Assembly (NCBI RefSeq): GCF_020025155.1
Contig: NZ_CP073751.1
Span: 3,535,501-3,599,500 of the forward strand
Reading direction: 5' to 3'
Length of the DNA stretch: 64,000 bases
Source of the DNA: Halopseudomonas nanhaiensis
GTDB lineage: Bacteria; Pseudomonadota; Gammaproteobacteria; Pseudomonadales; Pseudomonadaceae
Positions 57,941 to 64,000 of the stretch are shown one piece after another. The position numbers and the translations under genes are program-made. Position 1 is the first letter of the stretch; each line of letters starts with the position of its first letter. The notes under the pieces are model-generated. The model searched no databases. It was not told where the DNA came from and was given only the letters and a program-made list of their open reading frames with translations.

Positions 57941-58005
57941 ACCGCCGGCGGCCGCGCGGCGCCAGCGCTGCGCGTACAGCACGGGTGCAGTCAGGCGCGG
58001 TGTGG

Positions 58006-59118
58006 TCAGCGGCGCAGACCGTACATGGCCTGTTCACTGATGGCGTGGTAGGCAGCGACCTTTTCGCGGAAGGCTTCCATCGAGTCCCGGACCTGCCGGG
58101 TCAGCTGATCGCTGTTGGCGGTCTCTTCGAGCACCTCGGTAGAGAGTTCACGCAGGCGGTCGAGTACCGCTTCGGGTAGCTGACGCAACTGCACGCGATG
58201 TTCGGTGACCAGGGTTTGCAGGGCTTCGGCGTTGCGGCGGGTGTATTCGTCGAGCATGGCCTGGTTGGTCGAACGTGCGGCCTGGCGGACGACGGCTTGC
58301 AAGTCGGCCGGCAGCCCGTCGAGTGCGGCCTGGTTGATGCTCAGTTCGAGCACGGCGCAGGGTTCCTGCCAGCCGGGGTAGTAGTAATATTTGGCCGCCT
58401 GATACAAGCCGAAGGCGAGGTCATTGTACGGGCTGACCCAGTCGGTGGCGTCGATCACGCCGGTTTCCAGCGCGGTGAAGATCTCGCTGCCGGGCAGATT
58501 GACTGTAGTGGCGCCAGCGCGGGCGAGCACTTCGCCGCCGAAGCCGGGCATGCGAATTTTCAGACCCTTGAGGTCATCGACGGTGTGAATTTCCTTGTTG
58601 AACCAGCCGGCCATCTGCACGCCGGTATTGCCGCAGGGTAGCGGCACCACGCCCATATCGGCATAAGCCTGCTGCCACAGCTCCATGCCACCGCCCTCGT
58701 ACAGCCAGGCATTCATCTCCTGCGCGTTCATGCCGAAGGGTACGGCGGTAAAGAACGGCGCAGCCGGGCTCTTGCCCTTCCAGTAATAGGCGGCGCTATG
58801 ACCCAGTTCAGCGGTGCCGTTCGATACGGCATCAAATACTTCCAGCGCGGGGACCAGCTCACCGGCGGCGAAAACCTGAACGCTCAGGCGGCCGCCGGAT
58901 AGCGCGTTCACGGTATCGGCAAAGCGCTGCGCGGTGGTGCCCAGACCGGGGAAGTTCTTCGGCCAGGAAGTCACCATCTTCCATTTGTAGGTTTGCTGCT
59001 CGGTGGGCTCACACGCTCCTGCCGCCTGGTTCTGATTCTGGTTGTCGCCCTTGCATCCGGCGAGTGCCGCAGCGCCCAGACCAAGGCCGGCGGCGGTGAG
59101 GATTTGGCGTCTTTTCAT
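58006..59118 (-). CDS. TRAP transporter substrate-binding protein, DctP/TakP-like, Tat lipoprotein
   Basis: 370 residues. The N-terminus MKRRQILTAAGLGLGAAALAGC carries a twin-arginine motif and a lipobox Cys22, predicting Tat export and lipid anchoring. The rest is a DctP-type fold: WKMVTSWPKNFPGLGTTAQRFAD, GKSPAAPFFTAVPFGMNAQEMNAW, TGVQMAGWFNKEI, LKGLKIRMPGFGGEVLARAG. TakP-like proteins bind 2-oxo acids. The matching permease genes may be at 47645-49581, since no permease is adjacent here. Confidence 0.92.
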   Translation of the reverse strand: MKRRQILTAAGLGLGAAALAGCKGDNQNQNQAAGACEPTEQQTYKWKMVTSWPKNFPGLGTTAQRFADTVNALSGGRLSVQVFAAGELVPALEVFDAVSNGTAELGHSAAYYWKGKSPAAPFFTAVPFGMNAQEMNAWLYEGGGMELWQQAYADMGVVPLPCGNTGVQMAGWFNKEIHTVDDLKGLKIRMPGFGGEVLARAGATTVNLPGSEIFTALETGVIDATDWVSPYNDLAFGLYQAAKYYYYPGWQEPCAVLELSINQAALDGLPADLQAVVRQAARSTNQAMLDEYTRRNAEALQTLVTEHRVQLRQLPEAVLDRLRELSTEVLEETANSDQLTRQVRDSMEAFREKVAAYHAISEQAMYGLRR

Positions 59119-59207
59119 GTCAGGCAGCTCCGGGCTTCAAGCGGCGGACTGCCTTCTGGTGCAGCGCCGAATTCGTCATGTTGTTTTGTGCTATTCGGTT
59201 CGCTCGT

Positions 59208-61379
59208 TCAGAGCGGCTCCAGCTTGGCATAGGCCACCATCAGCCACTTGCTGCCTTCGTCATCGAAGTTCACCTGAATCCGCGCCTGGGCGCCGTGGCC
59301 TTCGTAGTTGAGTACCACGCCTTCGCCGAACAGCGAATGCATGACGCGCTGGCCCAACGCGAAACCGGTGCTTTCGCTGGCTTCCTGCTGGAACATGTTG
59401 TTCTTCGGCCCGAACGGGCGGCTCACCTGGCTGCTCAGGCGCACTTCCTTGATCAGCTCCGGCGGGATTTCGCGGACGAAGCGCGAAACCTTGTTGAACG
59501 TTTCGCTGCCGTACAGGCGGCGGGTTTCGGCCCAGGTTATCACCAGCTGTTGCATGGCGCGGGTGATGCCCACGTAGGCCAGGCGACGCTCTTCTTCCAG
59601 ACGGCCCGGCTCTTCCAGGCTCATCTTGTGCGGGAACAGACCCTCTTCCACCCCGGCGAGGAACACCAGCGGGAATTCCAGACCCTTGGCGCTGTGCAAT
59701 GTCATCAGCTGCACGCTGTCTTCATGGCGGTCGGCCTGAGTTTCCCCTGCTTCGAGCGAGGCGTGCGCGAGGAACGCCAGCAACGTGTCGCCCTCCTGCT
59801 CCTCGTCGATGACTTCGTTCTCGAAACCGCGCGCGGCGGACACCAGTTCTTCCAGGTTCTCGACCCGGGCCTGACCCTTGTCGCCCTTCTCGTTCTCGTG
59901 AAAGCGCAGCAGCCCGCTGTGCTCGACGACCTGCTGGGTCATGCTGTACAGCGGCAGGCCTTCAACGCGCAGGGCAATGTCCTCGATCAGCTGCAGGAAG
60001 GATTGCACGGCGTTTCCGGCGCGGCCGGTCAGGCGCTTGAGGTCGATCAGATCGCAGGCTGACTGCCACAGCGAGACGTCCTGTTCGCGGGCGTGCTGAC
60101 GCAGCAGCTCGACGGTTTTGTCACCAATGCCGCGGGTCGGCAAGTTGATGATGCGCTCCAGCGCGCCGTCATCGCCGCGGTTGGCCACCAGCCGCATATA
60201 GGCCATGGCGTTCTTGATCTCGGCGCGTTCGAAGAAGCGTTGGCCGCCGTAGATGCGGTACGGGATCGCTGCGCGCAGCAACGCTTCTTCCAATACCCGG
60301 GACTGGGCGTTGGAGCGGTAGAGAATGGCGATCTCGCTACGTGCCAGACCGCTGGCGATGCCCTGCTCGATGCGCTCGACGATGAAACGCGCCTCGTCCT
60401 GCTCGTTATAGCCGGCATAGAGCGCAATCGGGTCACCTTCGCAGCCGTCGGTCCACAGCTCCTTGCCCATACGCCCGGCATTGTTGCCGATCAGCGAGTT
60501 GGCCGCGCGCAGAATGCAGGCCGTCGAGCGGTAGTTTTGCTCCAGGCGGATCAGTTCGGCGTTGGGGTAGTCGGTCTGGAACTGCTGAATGTTCTCGATG
60601 CGTGCGCCGCGCCAGCCATAGATCGACTGGTCGTCATCACCCACCACCATCAGGCTCGGGTTTTTCCCGGCGATCAGCCGTAGCCAGGCGTACTGCACCG
60701 CGTTGGTGTCCTGAAACTCGTCGACCAGCATGTGCCGGAAGCGCGCCTGATACTGCTCGCGCAGACTGACGTTGTCGCGCCAGAGCTCGAGCGAACGCAG
60801 CAGCAGCTCGGCGAAGTCAACCACGCCGGCACGATCACAGGCCTGCTCGTAGGCCTGGTAAATGCGCTGCATGGTGGCGAGGAACACATCGCCAGCCGGC
60901 TGAATGTGTTGCGGGCGCAGGCCTTCGTCCTTCTGCCCGTTGATCCACCACTGCGCCTGGCGCGGCGCCCACTGGTTCTCGTCGAGGTTCAACTCGCGGA
61001 TCACCCGCTTGACCAGGCGCAGCTGGTCGTCGCTGTCGAGGATCTGGAACTGCTCGGCCAGCCCGGCCTCGCGCCAGTGTGCCCGCAGCAGACGATGGGC
61101 CAGGCCATGGAAGGTGCCCACCCACATGCCCTGCGGGGAGATGCCCAGCAGCTGCTCGATGCGATGACGCATCTCGTAGGCGGCCTTGTTGGTGAAGGTC
61201 ACCGAGAGCACGCTCCAGGGCGAGGCATTCTCGACCTGAATCAGCCAGGCGATGCGATGAACGAGTACCCGGGTCTTGCCGGAGCCGGCACCAGCCAGCA
61301 CCAGTTGCTGGCCGACCGAGGCGGTCACGGCCTGCCGCTGGGCGTCATTGAGCGAGTTGAGCAGATGTGAAATATCCAT
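59208..61379 (-). CDS. uvrD: DNA helicase II UvrD
   Basis: 723 residues, close to E. coli UvrD. Superfamily 1A helicase: Q-motif LNDAQRQAV, Walker A AGAGSGKT (29-36), FTNKAAYEM, DEFQDTN, VGDDDQSIYGWRGA, EQNYRST, LMTLHSAKGLEF and VGITRAMQQL. It unwinds DNA in nucleotide excision and mismatch repair. The C-terminal Tudor-like tail (GEGVVLNYEGHGAQARIQVNF) that contacts RNA polymerase is present. It stands alone on the minus strand. Confidence 0.96.
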   Translation of the reverse strand: MDISHLLNSLNDAQRQAVTASVGQQLVLAGAGSGKTRVLVHRIAWLIQVENASPWSVLSVTFTNKAAYEMRHRIEQLLGISPQGMWVGTFHGLAHRLLRAHWREAGLAEQFQILDSDDQLRLVKRVIRELNLDENQWAPRQAQWWINGQKDEGLRPQHIQPAGDVFLATMQRIYQAYEQACDRAGVVDFAELLLRSLELWRDNVSLREQYQARFRHMLVDEFQDTNAVQYAWLRLIAGKNPSLMVVGDDDQSIYGWRGARIENIQQFQTDYPNAELIRLEQNYRSTACILRAANSLIGNNAGRMGKELWTDGCEGDPIALYAGYNEQDEARFIVERIEQGIASGLARSEIAILYRSNAQSRVLEEALLRAAIPYRIYGGQRFFERAEIKNAMAYMRLVANRGDDGALERIINLPTRGIGDKTVELLRQHAREQDVSLWQSACDLIDLKRLTGRAGNAVQSFLQLIEDIALRVEGLPLYSMTQQVVEHSGLLRFHENEKGDKGQARVENLEELVSAARGFENEVIDEEQEGDTLLAFLAHASLEAGETQADRHEDSVQLMTLHSAKGLEFPLVFLAGVEEGLFPHKMSLEEPGRLEEERRLAYVGITRAMQQLVITWAETRRLYGSETFNKVSRFVREIPPELIKEVRLSSQVSRPFGPKNNMFQQEASESTGFALGQRVMHSLFGEGVVLNYEGHGAQARIQVNFDDEGSKWLMVAYAKLEPL

Positions 61380-61594
61380 CGGCGCATTCTACCAGCGACC
61401 ACGCGAAGGCCGGAAGAAATCCGCCGGAGCCTTGTTCCAGACGCACTGGCTGCGTTTTTTCAGCGTTCGGGGGCTGTGCTGGCATCGAGCCCTCGTGTAA
61501 GGTGAACCACAGGGGAGCACTGCATACGCGTCGGTTGTTTGCGGTGAAGCGACGATAACAAGAAACGCTTAGCGTTCAGAGGAAGCACGTCACC

Positions 61595-64000
61595 ATGGCG
61601 TTTCCGCAACAGGGATATCCGACAACGCAACAGAAGGACCTGCGCGTACGGCAGCTTGATCTGCTGTATGAGTATTCCCGTTTGCCTCAATGGCTGATCC
61701 TGCTTGCTGCGGTGGTCACGACCGTGCTCGTCTGGAATCAGGTCGGCCACACCATCCTGTTCAGCTGGCTACTTGCCCTGCTGGTGCTTGCCGGCCTTCG
61801 CAGCCAGCTGGTCAAGCGCTATCACGCTGCCAGCGATACACATCGTCTGCGCCTGCGCTGGCGCGCCCTGTTCTATCTAGGCAATGCGCTGACCGGCCTC
61901 AGCCTGGGCATCGGCCAGATCCTCATGGTCCCGCTGGACAATTTCGCCGTGCAGGCACCCGTCTACGGTTTGGCTAGCGGCGTGGGCATCTGCGTGGCGG
62001 TGATCTATGCCAACCGCTTCCTGGCCTTCGCCAGCTTTGTGGTGCCCACCTTCGCTCCTGCCACGCTCTACCTGCTCAGTCAGGATGACTCGACCAGCCC
62101 GTACTGGGGCATGATGGGTGTCACGCTGTTCGGCTGCATTCTGCTCGCCGGTGCCTTCATCAATCGTTCATCGCTGCGCGCGCTGATTGCCAGCGAACAC
62201 AGCAATGCTCTGGTCAACCGGCTGGAGGAAGCGCGTCGTCAGGCCGAGGGTCTCAACCAGCAGCTGGCGCGCGAGATTCAGCAGCGCCGCCAGGCCGAGC
62301 AGAGCCTGCGCGAAAGCCACGACATCCTTGAACAGCGTGTCGATCAGCGTACCGCCGAGCTGGAAGAAGCCGGCCAGGCGCTCCGCTCAAGCCAGACCCA
62401 GCTGAGCCTGGCGCTCGAGGCGAGTGAGCTGGGCCTGTGGGACTGGGATCTGGCTTCCGACCGCGTGTATCACTCGCATGTGCAGGAAATCTTCGGGCTG
62501 TCACCGGATGCGGTACGCACCATGGAACAGGATCTGCGTCCGCTGATCCATCCGGAGGATGCCGAACCGGTGCGTCAGACCCTGGTACGGCATCTGAAGG
62601 ACCAGACCTCTGCCTACCGCATCGAATACCGTGTGCGGCACGCCGATGGGCGCTGGGTCTGGGTGGAAGACAGCGGGCGTGCAGTCGAGCGCGACGCCGC
62701 GGGGCGAGTAAAACGGATGATCGGCACCCGCCGCGACATCACCGCCCGCCGCCACCAGGCCGAGGCTGCGCAGCTGGCCGCAACGGTCTTCGAGGCAACC
62801 TCCGACGGCATCTTCATCCTCGATCCGCAGTTGCACATCCTCACCGTGAACAAGGCGTTCAGTGTGATTACCGGTTACGCCCGAAGCGACGTACTCAGGC
62901 GGGCAATCATCAACATGGGTATGGAAAAGGACCGCGAGGACTTCGATCGCCTGCGCCAGTATCTGGCCGAGCAGGACCACTGGCAGGGCGAGCGGCTTGG
63001 CAAGCGGCGCAGCGGCGAGCTGTACCCGCAGTGGCTGCAGCTGGCCGTGGTGCGTGACAACCAGGGACTGGTGACACATTACGTCGGCTTCTTTGCCGAC
63101 CTGACCACCCGCCGACAGACCGAGGAACAGGTCAAGTACCTGACCAATTACGATCCGCTGACGCAGCTGGCCAACCGCAACCTGTTTACCCAGCGGCTCA
63201 ACGAGACCGCCGGACGCGCGCGCAAGACCGGTGAGCATCTGGCGCTGATGCATATCGACCTGGACCGCTTCAAGTACATCAACGACACGCTCGGACATGA
63301 TGTGGCCGATCAGTTGCTGCGCACCGTCGCCGAGCGCCTCAATGATCTGGTGCCCGATGCGCAGATTCTGGCGCGGTTATCGGCCGACGAGTTCGTGGTG
63401 ATCGTCGAGCAGCACACGGCGAAGGGAGAGCTGGCGCGCCTGGCCGAGCAACTGCTCGCAGGCCTCAAGAGACCGGTTACCATCGACGGCCATGAACTGG
63501 TGATCACCGCATCGATCGGCATCAGCCAGTTCCCGCAGACAGCGCGCGATGCCCTATTGATGATCACCCAGGCCAATCAGGCGATGCAGCACGCCAAGCA
63601 TCTGGGCGGTAACAGCTTCCAGTTCTTCACCCGCGATCTGCAGTCCTACAGCATCGAACGCCTGCAGCTGGAAAACCAGCTGCGCAAGGCACTGGACGAG
63701 AATCAGCTGGTGGTGCATTACCAGCCCAAGCTGCATCTGGCCAGTGACCGCATCCGCAGCGCCGAGGCGCTGGTGCGCTGGAAGCACCCGCAGCGTGGCC
63801 TGGTGATGCCCGGTGAATTCATCGAAATGGCCGAGGAAACCGGGCTGATCCTGGCCCTGGGCGACACCGTGCTGCAACAGGCCTGCGCGCAGGCAAGCCG
63901 CTGGTATCACCAAGGTCCTGCACCGGTCGCGGTGGCCGTCAATCTATCGGTTCAGCAGCTGCGCCAGAGCCAGTTCGCCCAGCGTGTCCAGGGCATTCTT
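61595..64000 (+). CDS. Membrane sensor with PAS domains, degenerate GGDEF and EAL domains (runs off window end)
   Basis: Translated by me from the ATG at 61595 (after AGAGGA) to the window end with no stop, at least 802 residues. About five hydrophobic segments lie in residues 33-190, then a coiled coil (about 205-265), a PAS_3-type domain (WDWDLASDRVYHS), a second PAS domain, a GGDEF domain and an EAL domain (AEALVRWKHP; NLSVQQLR). The GGDEF loop reads SADEF near residue 595, so cyclase activity is probably lost and it may act as a GTP sensor. The EAL domain is cut by the window end; a phosphodiesterase role is likely. Confidence 0.9.
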   Translation, partial: MAFPQQGYPTTQQKDLRVRQLDLLYEYSRLPQWLILLAAVVTTVLVWNQVGHTILFSWLLALLVLAGLRSQLVKRYHAASDTHRLRLRWRALFYLGNALTGLSLGIGQILMVPLDNFAVQAPVYGLASGVGICVAVIYANRFLAFASFVVPTFAPATLYLLSQDDSTSPYWGMMGVTLFGCILLAGAFINRSSLRALIASEHSNALVNRLEEARRQAEGLNQQLAREIQQRRQAEQSLRESHDILEQRVDQRTAELEEAGQALRSSQTQLSLALEASELGLWDWDLASDRVYHSHVQEIFGLSPDAVRTMEQDLRPLIHPEDAEPVRQTLVRHLKDQTSAYRIEYRVRHADGRWVWVEDSGRAVERDAAGRVKRMIGTRRDITARRHQAEAAQLAATVFEATSDGIFILDPQLHILTVNKAFSVITGYARSDVLRRAIINMGMEKDREDFDRLRQYLAEQDHWQGERLGKRRSGELYPQWLQLAVVRDNQGLVTHYVGFFADLTTRRQTEEQVKYLTNYDPLTQLANRNLFTQRLNETAGRARKTGEHLALMHIDLDRFKYINDTLGHDVADQLLRTVAERLNDLVPDAQILARLSADEFVVIVEQHTAKGELARLAEQLLAGLKRPVTIDGHELVITASIGISQFPQTARDALLMITQANQAMQHAKHLGGNSFQFFTRDLQSYSIERLQLENQLRKALDENQLVVHYQPKLHLASDRIRSAEALVRWKHPQRGLVMPGEFIEMAEETGLILALGDTVLQQACAQASRWYHQGPAPVAVAVNLSVQQLRQSQFAQRVQGIL

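Larger units (their letters stand above)
57563..58005. other. 443-base intergenic region with REP-like elements
   Basis: No gene is seen. It holds the promoter end of the ice-binding-like gene (minus) and two REP-like elements facing each other (57823-57864 and 57911-57940), all downstream of the TRAP binding-protein gene (also minus). An AT-rich part near 57640-57680 and around 57720-57790 has no clear signal. Confidence 0.6.

Overview
The window is a GC-rich (roughly 60% by eye) stretch of bacterial chromosome from a gammaproteobacterium of the Pseudomonas lineage. The gene order supports this: rpmG-rpmB, radC, coaBC-dut-algC-argB, pyrE, crc, rph-yicC, gmk-rpoZ-spoT-ridA, oxyR-recG, an HU gene, rubB-rubA, ubiC-ubiA, phoB-phoR and a pst-phoU locus. 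From memory, this closely follows the arrangement on Pseudomonas aeruginosa and P. putida chromosomes. Several traits suggest a free-living aquatic or cold-tolerant relative, perhaps near Halopseudomonas: an ice-binding-like protein, TRAP transport genes, and a Pst transporter unlike the P. aeruginosa one. That placement is inference. I saw no rRNA, tRNA, CRISPR array, intact insertion sequence or prophage.

Layout. 1-5.5 kb: tRNA hydroxylation protein trhP, undecaprenyl-PP phosphatase uppP, and two convergent c-di-GMP genes whose stop ends overlap. 5.5-10.6 kb: a secreted fasciclin protein and a phospholipid desaturase diverging from a 329 bp region with repeated TGTACA boxes, then a DUF2231/sorbosone-dehydrogenase-like pair and an M23 endopeptidase. 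10.6-22 kb: core block of ribosomal proteins, radC, CoA, dUTP, hexose-phosphate and arginine genes, pyrE, crc, rph and yicC, interrupted after crc by a heptamer tandem repeat. 22-25.5 kb: a chemoreceptor and a DUF2254 membrane protein. 25.5-38.5 kb: gmk-rpoZ-spoT-ridA, osmC, an epimerase, oxyR-recG, a YbaK-HDOD fusion, HU, the rubredoxin system and ubiCA.

38.6-47 kb is the phosphate-starvation region. phoB-phoR and pstS-pstC-pstA-pstB-phoU each have a recognisable Pho box. A hairpin between pstS and pstC probably sets a high binding-protein to permease ratio. A response regulator and a cytochrome c lie between the two parts.

47-59 kb is accessory: TRAP permease subunits, small single genes (two GFA-family proteins, DoxX-like, MaoC-like, acetyltransferases, lipoproteins), a large ice-binding-like lipoprotein and a TRAP binding protein about 8.4 kb from its likely permease. 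REP-like hairpins and a transposon-end-like fragment occur in its gaps. 59-64 kb: uvrD, then a PAS-GGDEF-EAL membrane sensor that runs off the window end.

I found no clearly undescribed multi-gene system. The best leads are the TGTACA promoter, the Pst replacement, the ice-binding-like lipoprotein and the split TRAP system.
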